Below, in pieces: positions 23,801 through 36,599 of a stretch of DNA of 64,000 nt. The stretch's first letter is position 1; each line of letters begins with the position of its first letter. Source of the stretch: Ianthella basta (lineage: Eukaryota > Porifera > Demospongiae > Verongiida > Ianthellidae). The DNA lies in contig OZ025871.1 of assembly GCA_964019415.1 (NCBI GenBank), positions 9,148,213 to 9,212,212 on the forward strand, written 5' to 3'. Below the pieces are notes generated by a model, which saw only the letters and a program-made list of their open reading frames with translations, did no database searches and was not told where the DNA came from. A program made the translations under genes and the position numbers.

Positions 23801-25630
23801 GAGAATTTTGTTGGAGGTGTGAAGATGTCAACTACTGAAGTGAGTGTAGTGCTATTTGCAGATGACGTGATGCTACTAACAGAGAGGAAGGAGGACATGG
23901 AGGCAAATTTGAGGGAGTTGAAGAAGGCAATGAGTTACTGGGGAATGAAGATACATTGGGGCAAGACTAAAGTGATGATGGTTAGTAGGAAAGGAGAAGA
24001 ATGCAAAGTGTGTGTGGATGGGGAAGAGATAGAACAAGTGCAGAATATGAAATACCTAGGAGCTATCCTGAGTGCAGATGGGACATGTGAAGAGGAAATT
24101 GAACAGAGAGTGGGAGCAGCAGCCAGAGTGATAGGAGCAATGCGGAAGGAGGTGTTGGAAAGGAAGGAGTTGAAGAAAGCCACGAAGATGAGGGTGTACA
24201 ATGCAACAGTGCTACCAACCATGCTGTATGGCAGTGAGACATGGACAGTGATGAAGAGACATGAGAGTAGACTAGGGGCAACAGAAATGGCTTACCTGAG
24301 AAGAGTCGAAGGAGTGACAAGAATGGACCAAGTAAGAAATGCAGATGTGAGAGAGGCAGTTGGACAAGAGGAGGTGATGGAGAAAGTAAAAAGGAAACAA
24401 AGAGCATGGAAGGAGAAGCTGGAGCAGATGGAAGACGGCAGATTAGTGAAGAAGGTGTACACTGAGGAAATTGCAGGGAAAAGGCCAAGAGGAAGACCTA
24501 GAAAGAAATGGATTGACAATTTCTAGCTACAGATTTAAATAATACTACATATTGACTATAGACTATGCATAGATGTTACACTGAACTATGACATAAATTT
24601 TTAAATACTGTAAAGATAGCGGCGACCTCCTGCATAGGAGATAAGCTGTGGTGATTGATTGATTGATTGCCTATACATGCTGAATATCAACTTTCAAGTT
24701 AGCTTTAAAGGATGTGATGTTCCCAATCTCCTTCAATCTATAGCCAGCCAATAAAGTCTTCCATTCTACAGCTCCCATGAAGTATGTGGAATGACGCACA
24801 AAATTCATAATTTACCATCCTCATATTTGAAAATCTCCAGTAAAGTGATGCCCACAAGCTTCGTTTGACAAAATGTATCCGACAATTATCCAGGTGCTTC
24901 ACTTAGTATGTTTCAATGAACATGTATATCCCAATCTGAAAAACTCTCTACAGTCCATTCGGGATAACCAGTTCAATCTCTTCCTTAACTCATCACGTGA
25001 TGTCCTAGGAGGTTTAGAAAAGATTCATTGCATGACCTATACTATCCAGTGCATCATAAGTTCTCTTCTTGGTCATTGCCGATAAACTGTCCCATAGCAG
25101 GCTGATTTACCAGCCTACCATAACACTTCCTCCTCTCCGATTCAACATGGACTCTCCAGCTCAAGTCCTCATCTATCCACATCCTCAGATACTTCTCCTT
25201 TCTACATGATCAATTCAAATCAGTTTAATCACCCATTCTGTATTGCCCGTCCCACTAAAAGTTTAACATGAAAGCATTTATCTCGATGACATAAACCTGA
25301 GCATGCATGCATTCTTACATGCTTCATTAGTCTTTATCGTCCTTACTGCAGCTAAGCCCGCAAACCTCCGTGGACACTCTAGGCGTTATGTTCCTGGTTC
25401 TAGTGTGTCAATGCCTAGTGGTCATGGCAGATTGCACAATTCTTGTCAAGTTATTCCAGAAGAAACTGAACTGGCAAGAGATCAGGCTGTTGGCACTAGA
25501 GCTCAAACAACACGTAAGTGCCCATGCACTTGGCCTTAGCAAGTTTCAAGTGTGTGTATAATAGTAGTTCGGCAATCATACAATTATTGATTCATTTGTA
25601 CCTTTCTCTTCCTGTACTGTAGCACAATAG
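8630..25630 (+). CDS. ZU5-like / CARD-domain gene, whole span (multi-exon)
   Basis: I assembled this gene from open segments with matching splice phases: 8630-8809, 10222-10887, 12063-12230, 15780-16017, 16233-16301, 17350-17454, 17540-17587, 18403-18471, 20365-20661, 25352-25513 and a possible stop exon at 25623-25630. The first three joins are phase 0 and every later join is phase 1, so all exons read in one frame. The N-terminal half resembles the ZU5-type sheets of sponge and UNC5/PIDD-like proteins. The middle is acidic and low-complexity. The penultimate coding block is a CARD-like six-helix segment. Proteins with this order usually act in the cytosol as adaptors in death-fold signalling or innate immunity. 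No enzyme motif is seen. An RTE-like retrotransposon lies in the intron between exons 9 and 10. Family and role are inference; the exon chain is seen in the sequence. An alternative end is a short exon at 21283-21314 that stops at TAG, with AATAAA at 21549. Confidence 0.65.
8830..10200. other. intron 1, nothing else recognised
   Basis: AT-rich unique sequence with short palindromic AGCTAGCTAGCT words near 8930. No element ends or convincing ORF. Confidence 0.5.
10222..10887 (+). CDS. exon 2: ZU5-like region
   Basis: 222 codons between a TTGTAG acceptor and a GAGGTAGGTT donor, phase 0 on both sides. It opens AWPCSVSQMNAVEEGMRK. The central part has a ZU5-type rhythm: a glycine turn after APEGVVSPGVELTLHYAVI, then GPFELPKGYRRVSSVLFLHC, a charged amphipathic stretch, and a second block with FKANEKCGTIRLKSHFCLLC. 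ZU5 sheets normally lie before UPA and death-fold domains. A second methionine at 10246 could serve as an alternative start. Of the blocks in this gene it is the longest and clearest. Confidence 0.7.
10900..12055. other. intron 2, nothing else recognised
   Basis: Unique sequence. A 69-codon minus ORF near 11431-11640 has no recognisable motif. Confidence 0.5.
12063..12230 (+). CDS. exon 3 of the ZU5/CARD-like gene
   Basis: 56 codons, phase 0 on both sides, from an ATAG acceptor to an AAGGTAGGA donor. It contains REFCFQDSDTALRYVYLSAP and GVGWHCNVLQNK. The alternating hydrophobic pattern fits a beta-rich continuation of the ZU5/UPA-like part. Confidence 0.6.
12531..13136. mobile_element. TIR DNA transposon (about 0.6 kb) carrying a RecQ-like fragment
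   Basis: The left end TAGTCTCGTGCCCAGACCC and the right end GGGTCTGGGAACGAGACTA are inverted copies. Just inside each end is a second AGACCCTTCC word. The body holds, on the minus strand, part of a RecQ-like helicase. A related end (TCTTGCGTGGCCAGACCC) occurs at about 30098. Terminal words of this type are known in several marine invertebrate MITEs; the superfamily is not settled here. It lies in intron 3 of the ZU5/CARD-like gene. Confidence 0.65.
12647..12960 (-). pseudogene. RecQ-like helicase N-terminal fragment, broken
   Basis: Minus-strand translation gives YQAVSEFVYSKDVFVILPT, then SLSYALLPTIYNVLRQ, then IVVSPLIAFMKDQVS. This order (Q-motif region, Walker A region, V-SPL-A-FM-DQ motif) is typical of RecQ-family DNA helicases. 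The Walker A is lost: the expected T-G-x-G-K-S reads TCGSRS. An in-frame stop lies just upstream of YQAV, and the sequence ends after helicase motif Ia. It lies wholly within the TIR element at 12531-13136, so it is either the relic of the element's own helicase or a captured gene piece. No activity is expected. Confidence 0.55.
13140..14090. other. rest of intron 3 (left part), nothing recognised
   Basis: Unique sequence without element ends that I can pair. Short ORFs on both strands show no motif. Confidence 0.4.
14093..14885 (-). pseudogene. Crypton/DUF3504-like (tyrosine-recombinase-derived) relic
   Basis: Reading on the minus strand from an ATG at 14885, a Cys-rich start (SGCVCLCTEDFVEYSCPDY) leads to NTEKMIEWACSKQF and, after a frameshift, FELWKESGRG. 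A further frame holds HQLLSGLLRYMREGNAETPN and FMDKKDRRYKCVLHKLWTAI. The order helix-W-A-x-x-x-F, then HQLL-GLLR-MRE-N-x-x-x-PNF-DKKD, matches the N-terminal half of the ZMYM/KCTD1/QRICH1-type DUF3504 family, which derives from Crypton tyrosine recombinases. At least two frame changes and stops separate the blocks, and the catalytic C-terminal part is missing. It sits in an intron of the ZU5/CARD-like gene, on the opposite strand. The family call is from motif memory. Confidence 0.5.
14943..15549. mobile_element. MITE with about 45-bp inverted ends
   Basis: The left end (from about 14945) and right end (to about 15547) are inverted copies sharing GAGAGTCGCCAGTAGAAATC and its complement. The 600-bp body has no transposase ORF. 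Within it, CCAAATTGGC and GGCTAATCTG words are common MITE-like filler. It lies in intron 3, next to the Crypton-like relic. Confidence 0.7.
15780..16017 (+). CDS. exon 4 of the ZU5/CARD-like gene
   Basis: 79 codons plus one base, from a CCGTTCAG acceptor to a GGTATG donor, entering in phase 0 and leaving in phase 1. It starts with a lysine-rich amphipathic helix (HFKKLDVLENLKQSQK) and then FPPSLKFNITYEDGK. It ends in an acidic strand, EEDEVTFEIVVFEPP. The block looks like the last folded piece before the linker. Confidence 0.6.
16233..16301 (+). CDS. exon 5, small linker exon
   Basis: A 69-base phase 1-1 exon with a CTTACAG acceptor and a GTAAGT donor. It reads DNREPVRTFNSTECTIPIEE after the split codon. 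As a symmetric exon it could be skipped without a frameshift. Confidence 0.5.
16302..17345. other. intron 5, no gene recognised
   Basis: AT-rich unique sequence. Short ORFs near 16341-16863 carry no motif. Confidence 0.4.
17350..17454 (+). CDS. exon 6, linker exon
   Basis: A 105-base phase 1-1 exon. An acceptor at 17348-17349 (TGTGCAG) keeps the frame, while the upstream AG at about 17318 would lead to a stop. The residues are polar (RLQKTDGGKMMVQRAEDDRG). The donor is weak (GGTCAGT). Confidence 0.45.
17540..17587 (+). CDS. exon 7, linker exon
   Basis: A 48-base phase 1-1 exon between TTCAG and GTGAGT. It reads GDDDHAQLQPFHAESS. Acidic and short, it is skippable without a frameshift. Confidence 0.5.
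17878..17915 (-). ncRNA. hammerhead-like motif, inverted partner
   Basis: Mirror copy of the motif at 17937-17974 on the other strand. It has the same stem I (TACAA/TTGTA) and core, and stem II GATC-TATG-GATC, so one loop base has changed and the stem is intact. The two copies can instead pair with each other as one long hairpin, which would hide both cores. Confidence 0.6.
17937..17974 (+). ncRNA. hammerhead-like (type I) ribozyme motif
   Basis: In order: stem I strand TACAA, core CTGATGA, one extra A, stem II GATC-TACG-GATC (closed by a UACG tetraloop), GAAAC, GTC, then stem I partner TTGTA. All five stem I pairs and all four stem II pairs are Watson-Crick. ACGT inside GAAACGTC can act as the very short, self-complementary stem III used by dimeric hammerheads. 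The extra A after CTGATGA departs from the textbook core and could weaken activity. Confidence 0.65.
18205..18345. repeat. half copy of the 62.7-kb foldback family
   Basis: Shares ATGTAGGGACAAT, TAATGCTCCACTG, CTTGTTTCTGT and TTTTTGTAGAAAAT, in that order, with the right arm at 62820-62950. The inverted left arm is not found here, so this is a one-armed relative. Confidence 0.6.
18403..18471 (+). CDS. exon 8, linker exon
   Basis: A 69-base phase 1-1 exon with a TTATAG acceptor and a GTAAGT donor. A GT three bases earlier (18469) would also keep phase. It reads GHDEDLSPEATSVDESGKG, again acidic. Confidence 0.5.
18976..19146. mobile_element. small MITE with about 21-bp inverted ends
   Basis: The left end CTTTCATGTGGGATTAAGCTT and the right end AAGCTTAATCCCACGTGGGAAAG pair with a two-base indel. 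The body is 125 bp of AT-rich sequence. It lies in intron 8. Confidence 0.65.
19150..20360. other. intron 8, no gene recognised
   Basis: Unique sequence; the ORFs on both strands near 19343-19855 are short and motif-free. Confidence 0.4.
20365..20661 (+). CDS. exon 9: CARD-like domain
   Basis: 99 codons in phase 1-1, from a TCGACAG acceptor to a GGTAAGC donor. After ten polar residues it shows the helix pattern of a CARD: LKLNVKLNMGLLDQLQMAAG, then GFLNEREVQAVQ (the usual 'L-x-x-x-E' turn), a helix with NAEQMGEVIHILLGKRNANF, and a final FCAKLRKSNNAVWADVLEG. CARD folds mediate CARD-CARD binding with caspases or adaptors. The call is based on hydrophobic spacing and the conserved small motifs; a DED or Death domain is the main alternative. 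Confidence 0.6.
21283..21560 (+). other. alternative terminal exon and poly(A) signal of the ZU5/CARD-like gene
   Basis: After a T-rich tract and TTAATAG, the phase set by exon 9 gives ECPFSLRLVC then TAG at 21312-21314. AATAAA lies at 21549-21554. This would end the protein ten residues after the CARD-like exon, instead of splicing on to 25352. Confidence 0.35.
21570..24672 (+). mobile_element. RTE-like non-LTR retrotransposon, apparently full length
   Basis: One intact ORF (21668-24526) encodes endonuclease and reverse transcriptase. The 3' UTR is short (about 145 bp) and ends in a (GATT)n run at about 24652-24670, as is usual for RTE-type elements, which end in simple repeats rather than poly(A). 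The 5' border is set loosely; I could not identify a target duplication. It lies in an intron of the ZU5/CARD-like gene, same strand. Confidence 0.75.
21668..24526 (+). CDS. endonuclease / reverse transcriptase of an RTE-like element, 952 aa
   Basis: The product nicks target DNA and copies the element RNA in place. Residues about 18-270 form an apurinic-type endonuclease: GTWNVRSLTG, a SEGK glutamate, YAPTEN, ILGDFNARVG and GSDHYLV, with its catalytic D, N and H present. Residues about 470-800 are the reverse transcriptase: VVACVDLEKAYDRVGR (motif A), GVRQGCVMS (B), LFADDVMLL (C, F-A-D-D) and YLGAILSADG. The tail keeps the basic RPRGRPRKKWIDNF block common to RTE-like proteins. The ORF begins at ATG and has no stop or frameshift, so this copy may be young and competent. 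Length is in the usual range for single-ORF RTE elements. Confidence 0.85.
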   Translation: MGPKKNKQGDPKLGNNNDCYRFGTWNVRSLTGKEMELIEEMKKYRLDVLGVSEGKMRGNGMKTVDGMTCVYSGVQQGRAKAGVAIYMVEELAMCIKEWKCINERLVLVRLKIREEWVCFVQVYAPTENCSVEEKEEFFDTLQETVSGLQSKDKIIILGDFNARVGNKRGEWREVTGGYGEETCNDNGKRLLEFCATNGLIISNTWYQHKEIHQFTWECRGRGLKSILDYFLVRREDRRRVKDTKVVRGAEIGSDHYLVLLKLTRRPHIRQEVRRSDHRRLHLNRWKLKEKEVQWRFRMKLERRLDRARYWEGSNVEEVWGEFKKNVMETAAEVCGTKQYRNAQKRTRWWNEEVKQAIKNKKVAYLKWLQQQTSEAKERYQEVKKEAKRVVRQARNEEWIDLGRSLEDDFQKNQKRFWSRVRMCNENKADVAGKICDESGQLIVDDAGVRNRWKDYFSDLLQEDAQGQNGNQVDREVQFDEEERAPITVEEVEVAILKLKNGKSPGICGISAEMLKAGRTVVVKWLHRIMSLAWENGQVPEDWRRAVIVPVHKKGSKVKCENYRGISLLSIPSKAYARILDERIRGVTESKVLEAQGGFRKGRSCTDQLFTIRQLSEKMIEKNKKMVVACVDLEKAYDRVGRDKLWKVLEEYGVKGRLLRAIRSLYKKSEGCVRVKDELSSWFPITQGVRQGCVMSTWLFNVFMDKIVREGMENFVGGVKMSTTEVSVVLFADDVMLLTERKEDMEANLRELKKAMSYWGMKIHWGKTKVMMVSRKGEECKVCVDGEEIEQVQNMKYLGAILSADGTCEEEIEQRVGAAARVIGAMRKEVLERKELKKATKMRVYNATVLPTMLYGSETWTVMKRHESRLGATEMAYLRRVEGVTRMDQVRNADVREAVGQEEVMEKVKRKQRAWKEKLEQMEDGRLVKKVYTEEIAGKRPRGRPRKKWIDNF
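25352..25513 (+). CDS. possible exon 10 of the ZU5/CARD-like gene
   Basis: A 162-base segment between an ACTGCAG acceptor and a GTAAGT donor, phase 1-1, stop-free in exactly the phase the upstream exons need. It reads polar, basic sequence with GHSRRYVPGSSVSMPSGHG and PEETELARDQAVGT. A following CTGTAG acceptor at 25621-25622 would give a two-codon terminal exon (Pro-Gln-stop). Another frame is also open (MDTLGVMFLVLVC...). It is supported by phase agreement only. Confidence 0.4.
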
Positions 25631-25639
25631 TTGATTGGT

Positions 25640-26495
25640 GCACCTGGACCACTGGTATTGGCAAGCACCATGATAATTATGTGTTACCATGCATGTACTG
25701 TATGTAGCTATAAGAATGCTAACATACATTGGCTATTATTATAAGAATTATATTCACTGGTTATGATTAAACACACAGCAACATGTAATCAATTGTAAAT
25801 AATTGATCATTATAAAGGTATAATTATAGCTACATTAGTGTTTATATACCTCCATTATGATGCATAATTTTATAAATAATAATTATTATAATGTACATGC
25901 AAGGAAGCTTCATTATTCTTATTCATAAAAATAATTATTATATTTATTGGCATAACTTTAATACATGCAGTTGATGCATAATTAAATTGTGCTGTATGAA
26001 ATTTAAGTTTATAGCTGATTGATCATTTAATTATACCACTGGCCATGCACCACCATGTACACAGTGCAAGTTGCAATCTGCACAAGCAGTACATTTAATA
26101 ATGTGTGTGCCAGTCCTTCTAGGAACTAGACCATCATGCAGCTGTGTAAATTAACATTGCCGAGGGTAACCACGTGCCCCGCGAGCACAAGTAGAGTGTT
26201 TAATTTGCTATATATAGTTGATGGAAGGAAAACACCACCGGCACAAGTTGCTGAAGGTCAGGGGGACTGGGCACCAGCATCGATCAGCATGCAAGTACAG
26301 TGTTGGTGCTAGTCGGCACAAGTTGGAGCAGGATAATAGTAACTAAACAATACCTTGTATGCATATAAATTATATAATGTCACACTGGTGTTCCAGGATC
26401 TTCAGTATTGCCTATTACTGTTTTGCCTTGTGCTTTGTGCTCTGCACTGTTATCCATACAGGAATGGGGTTGCAAGTCCTGCATTTGTGCATGCA
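25640..26495. other. intergenic, AT-rich, no gene recognised
   Basis: Between the end of the ZU5/CARD-like gene and the last detected MRPL15 exon. Many TAATAATTATTA words. The C-terminal MRPL15 exon, if it exists, might be here on the minus strand but I could not recognise it. Confidence 0.4.
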
Positions 26496-26500
26496 GGCGT

Positions 26501-26607
26501 ACATGTGTGTGTGTGTGCATGCATGTGTGCGTGCGTGTGTGTGTGTGTGTGTGTGCGTGTGTGTATGTGTGTGTGTGGGTGTGTGTTTGTGTGTGCATGC
26601 ATGTGTG
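26501..26607. repeat. (TG)n microsatellite
   Basis: Impure TG tract with GCATGC interruptions. Confidence 0.9.
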
Positions 26608-26814
26608 CAGTGGGAAGCAGCAATCATGTGCAAACACTTATAAAGTGATATAATTTGATACCACCACCACTTATATGTATAGATGTACCACACATCCTCC
26701 TGACTCACCATACTGTACACATTGACCATACACACACTGCACACACACCTACAATCACCAACACATACTGTAAACACACCACATAGCCACATGTGCACGC
26801 CCTTGCAACATACA

Positions 26815-32220
<5,406 letters not shown>

Positions 32221-32269
32221 TTTGAATACGTCACGTTCTCTCGATTCCCAGTCTCGTTTCAACTTGCCC

Positions 32270-33790
32270 TTCGTGATTATACAGAGTGAACGGCCACTCG
32301 ATGCGCTTTGAACCACTAGACAAAGCGGTAGAAGTAGGATACGATTCCAAAGACCATGCTTAGCCAACAATGCATCCTGGTGGTAGTAGAATTGGTATCC
32401 ATCTTCCTGCGCGTGAGCCCTTCAACGTAATGGCCGACAGAAATCGTTGATGGGCTACTGACCCTGAGCATGTAGCTAGCTAGCTAGCTATTAGCCACCT
32501 GCTCAACGTCATAGCAGCTTTTCGACATTTACTATTTTATAGAAACACCTTGTCGCAAGCCAAACGCCACTCTAATGTTATGTAGAGTCTTGCCCAGCAC
32601 AGATAAAAGTATTCGAGAACAAGACGGTAGAAAGTGCGAATATGTGAGTAGCAGCTTTTTGAAGGATCGAACAGCTCCGCATCTAATGTCGACGACAGTC
32701 AGTGGCGGATCCAGAGATCCGATTAGGTTGGTGCCCAGGTTCCCAAGATTTTTTTAAACGAGGTGCTCTCTGGCAAGGGATCATCTGTCAAAAGTAGTGT
32801 GCGGATTTCAAAAACTTAAAGAGCTATCGTGACATTTCTGATATGCACATCACTGCATGCAGATGGATATCATATGATTTTGAAACTAAGATGCTTAAAT
32901 CATGGGCCATACCAGCTATAGCTAGTATACATAGCTGGTAATTGATAGCATTACCAACACACTGCACAGGATCAAAAGAAGCAACTTTTAAAGCTGATCA
33001 GGCCTAAGGCAACTACTGTTTGCAGCATGTTCTGCCTACTGTGCAGTAGTTGGCTAGTGTGGGTTAGCACCATATGATACTGTCAACTTACACGGTACAG
33101 ACCCTTAAGCATCATGTGAGGTGATAATCTGTACAGTTAATAATATAGTAATGCAACCTATTTCAGATTAGTTGTCCAAATTTAAACCTGAATGGTAAAT
33201 GGAGTGACGTCATAATGAATGACAATACAGGACAGTAGGCGTGACCTGGTGGCAAGCCGTAAAATTAATACTGACATCACATCATTTGGCTGCTCTTAAT
33301 ACCTATGCTGCTTTGACCAACCATGTTGAAATTGACTGTGTTGTAACAATAGCAGCAGCTATCATGGAATGTTTCACAAGGTACAACATTAACAACAACA
33401 ACAGAAACAGAAAATTAATTGTATAAATGATCAATACATGTTGACAAATTAAATTACACACACTACCAGACATGTTTTGAATACTAATTAGTTTAGGTTT
33501 CTGCTGATGTTGTGCCAAATACGCTGTCATCATCAACATGGTAATGCAGCCAAGTCGATCCACTTTATGAAGAACATGCAGGTTGACTGTCAACTGTACA
33601 TGTATACACTTTGCATGACTTTCTTGCCATACTCCCTTTTGGAAAATCAGGCTCTTTGCATGTAATTGCCTAATAATGACTCTCTGAAATGTCAGCATGT
33701 GTGTGGTATAATGTATGAACATCATTGTAATTTTAAAGCAGTAACCAGTTGCTCTTTCTACATTAATTGCACACCTATCTTATCATATAT
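32270..33790. other. intergenic, possible TE start, no gene
   Basis: AGTGGCGGATCCAG at 32701 resembles a common hAT-type terminal word, and an inverted GATCCGCCACT occurs at 34800-34810. I see no transposase between them. Otherwise unique AT-rich sequence. Confidence 0.3.
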
Positions 33791-33802
33791 TACTTTGTAC
33801 AG

Positions 33803-33965
33803 TGAAACCAGTCTAAACTGGTCAGTGTGTTAGGCAGTCACTCCTCTAAAATGGCCGGCCTCCCTGGCCCCAAATAGCACTACAACATTAGGGTCTCTGC
33901 AGAGCAGCCATCTCTTTATACATTTCAGTTAGATCTGGTCCATAGGTGATTGGATTAGTCAGGAT
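33803..33965. mobile_element. MITE, family M1, copy 2 of 3
   Basis: Shares the left end (AACCAGTCTAAACTGGTCA), the TGGCCCCAAATAGCACTA core and the AGTTAGATCTGGTCCATAGG segment with copies at 7262 and 45110. The right end is more diverged. Confidence 0.55.
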
Positions 33966-34754
33966 TCACTGATCCCGGTGGGGGTATAGCTAGCTAGCTA
34001 ACGGGCATGGACTGTATGGCCGTGGTAGTGGGTAATCAAAAGAATATATGCAGTATATAGATCACTTATAGATTACTACGAGATAGCTATAGCTCCATAA
34101 CATCACAGAAATGTACTCTGTATTGTATCATGCATGTTGAAGAGTCAACTGGATCATTCAGCCATTTCACAGTCTTTGAGCACACAGAAATTAAACAAAT
34201 TGAGCAATTGATACTACATGATGTAGCTAAGAGTCTCTAATGATTTGATAGTGACTTTCTATATGGTGCACCAAAGTGGGACATTCAGATTAGAAGATTT
34301 CAGTGGATTTTCACCCACTGTGTATGAGATTTTAGCACAGTAAATGGCTCATCGTTCTCTGGCGAGTTTTGTCTTCTGCAGCTAGCTAGTTAACTGGCTG
34401 GCTGCAGATTTCGTTCTAGTGTACAGCTGTTTATAACATGCAACCCCTGCCCAGAAAGAGCTCTGAAAAGTATTCATTGGATACTAATAAGATTACATTG
34501 CTCTATTTAATATTATGGAAATTTATAGTTGCGCAACCTACTGATGATGCTATTATAAAATGGTGCTCAATGGTATTTGGAATGCTGTAGATTACTACAT
34601 ACAGCTGGTGGAATGTTTTGAACTCAAACATGCTACTTTGGAAGCACTTACATGGCATAACTAGTTGTGTTCTTTGGGTCTTGACTATAGTAAGTGGAAT
34701 AATAGCTGTCACCAGTCTGAGACAAGGCTCTAATTACTTAACAATTTCTGCTAC

Positions 34755-34846
34755 TGCGAATGTCAAGGATGGTGCCTGAGCACCTCAGGCACCACCCTTG
34801 ATCCGCCACTACATATATACACCAACACATGATGTGTTGGTGTATA
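34755..34846. repeat. two adjacent short hairpins
   Basis: TCAAGGATGGTGCCTGAG pairs with CTCAGGCACCACCCTTGA (about 34763-34801). TATACACCAACACA pairs exactly with TGTGTTGGTGTATA around a three-base centre (34816-34846). The first ends in a GATCCGCCACT terminal word, so it may be a transposon end. Confidence 0.65.
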
Positions 34847-34849
34847 ACT

Positions 34850-35760
34850 TTCGATCCGTTCTGGTCCATTGGTTATATAGACGCTTGCTTACTACAACCG
34901 CGGGACGTCCAGCTTCTGATCTTTGTCCGCAGCAGCACGTATATGTATAGCTAGTACAAAGGTGTAGTAAATTAAAAGGTAAATCATGTTTCTCTCTGTT
35001 ATGCACACACTTTGAGCAGGTTGCTAATCATGGATTTTCGGCCAACACTTCCAAGGGTTCGTGGTGATGGAGATGGAGACCATATCTACTATCATCAGGA
35101 TATACATGGTCTTTCGAATCATTTTCGACTAGAAAGCAGTTTTGTCTCCTGGCTAAAAAGATCAAGTGGACGATAGTCGATTATTCACTCTAGAGCTTGT
35201 GACCATTTATGGTATAATATTATTCTGAGTAAGAAATAATGTATTACCTAGCCTCGCGCTCCAGCAGCTTTTCATGCGAATGTACATACGTAATAGTTAG
35301 TCCCAGCTTGACTTGGGACACCTCCTCTCACTTCGACGGTTGACCTATCCGGAGTGAAAATGGACAGCTAACTAGCTAGCTGTTCATTTTCACTCCGGAC
35401 TCCAAATCACATTGCTGAGGTTATATATATAATATTCATCCTTGAAGTAAGGAGGGCCAGGGCTGTCCATTTTACTCAGCACACCATCTCGAAGGTTAGC
35501 TTTTTGTGTCACGTGAATTACAGAATTCGTGCGTGGGTTGTGGCTATTTGGCTACAGCTAGCTACTATTATAGCTTATAAGGGCCTAAGGGAGGGAGCAG
35601 CATGCATGAGGGATGTACACACTGTCACTGAATTGAGCCTTCAAGGGGATGAAGGTTTGGACCTCAGTGACTGTCTGCATGTGCGCTCCAATATCAGAAG
35701 AGGTTATGTGGGATTTGAACAAAGTGAAGAAGGAGTCAGCCCCATGCAGGTTAAGATGAC
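34850..35760. other. intergenic, one palindrome, no gene recognised
   Basis: Unique sequence apart from the palindrome at 35348-35399. A 90-codon ORF at 35504-35776 overlaps the LINE fragment's decayed start. Confidence 0.4.
35348..35399. repeat. 52-bp palindrome
   Basis: TCCGGAGTGAAAATG and CATTTTCACTCCGGA-like arms flank GCTAACTAGCTAGC, making an almost perfect inverted repeat with essentially no loop. Confidence 0.7.
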
Positions 35761-36570
35761 ATTGGGGCAGAAATGATGATGGCGGATTGTCTGCTGGAGG
35801 TGTGGTTGACCTTCTTCCAAGTGTGTTGGAAGCACGGTATTGTACCTTCCTTATGGAAAGTGAGTGCGGTGGTTCCTGTACTGAAGAAGTGAGGTAGACA
35901 ATTTTGTGGTGTGTCTCTGTCTTCTACAGTATGCAAAGTCATGTGCATGGTCCTTAACAGCAGATTAGCAGGAGTAGCAGAGGAAGAAGGCTTAATGGCT
36001 GAGAAACAGGAAGGCTTCCGCAAGCAAAGAGGGTGCAGAGATCATGATCAGGTGTTATCATTGGTGTTATTGGGGCAGATGGAAATGCTAAAGAAAGTAA
36101 ATGGAATGATGGTTGCTTTCATTGACTTCTCCAAAGCTCATGACATGGTAGATAGGGGCAACTTGTGGGGGTGTCTGAAGCAGTTAGGGGTGAATGGGAA
36201 ATTCTTGGACTTCTTGCAATCTCTGTATCAGGGAACATCATGCCAGGTTAGAGTTGGGGACATGCGGAGTAGGGTATTCAAGGTCATTATAGGTCTGCAT
36301 CAAGGCTGTGTTCTGTCTCCATTGCTATTTTTGCTATACATTAATGGGTTACCCAAAGAGCTAAAAGAAGCATCTTGTGGAGTTAATGATCATGAGTGTT
36401 GTGGAGCTGTGATACCGGGTCTTTTATTCGCTGACGATACTTCATTGCTTGCTTCTGATGAGCCATGCAGGGATCAAGCAACAGAACTTCACATTAGTTG
36501 GGAAAATTCCAGTCCCTTTTACTCCTCTCTTCTCTACCAACACAGGGTAGTTATACATGGAAACCACTAG
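35690..36570 (+). pseudogene. LINE reverse-transcriptase fragment
   Basis: The clear ORF (35911-36570) has RT motifs in order: EKQEGFRKQRGCRDHD, MVAFIDFSKAHDMVDRG (motif A), GLHQGCVLSPLLFLLYING (B) and GLLFADDTSLLASDEP (C). The upstream RT part is visible in another frame (AVVPVLKK then a stop) near 35865-35890, so the copy is frame-broken. The C-terminal thumb and any endonuclease are missing; after about 36490 the frame leaves homology. It fits a 5'- and 3'-damaged CR1/Jockey-type LINE rather than the RTE-like element at 21.7 kb. Confidence 0.7.
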
Positions 36571-36599
36571 CTAACATGGCCGCTAAATTTGGACCTTTT

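Noticed and set aside
22565..24519. Several minus-strand frames of 75-141 codons
   Set aside because: They are shadows of the RTE-like ORF on the plus strand, which has all catalytic motifs.
32701..34810. A single 2.1-kb hAT-type element with AGTGGCGGATC ends
   Set aside because: The 11-bp ends pair, but the flanks show no 8-bp duplication and there is no transposase; they may belong to two separate insertions.
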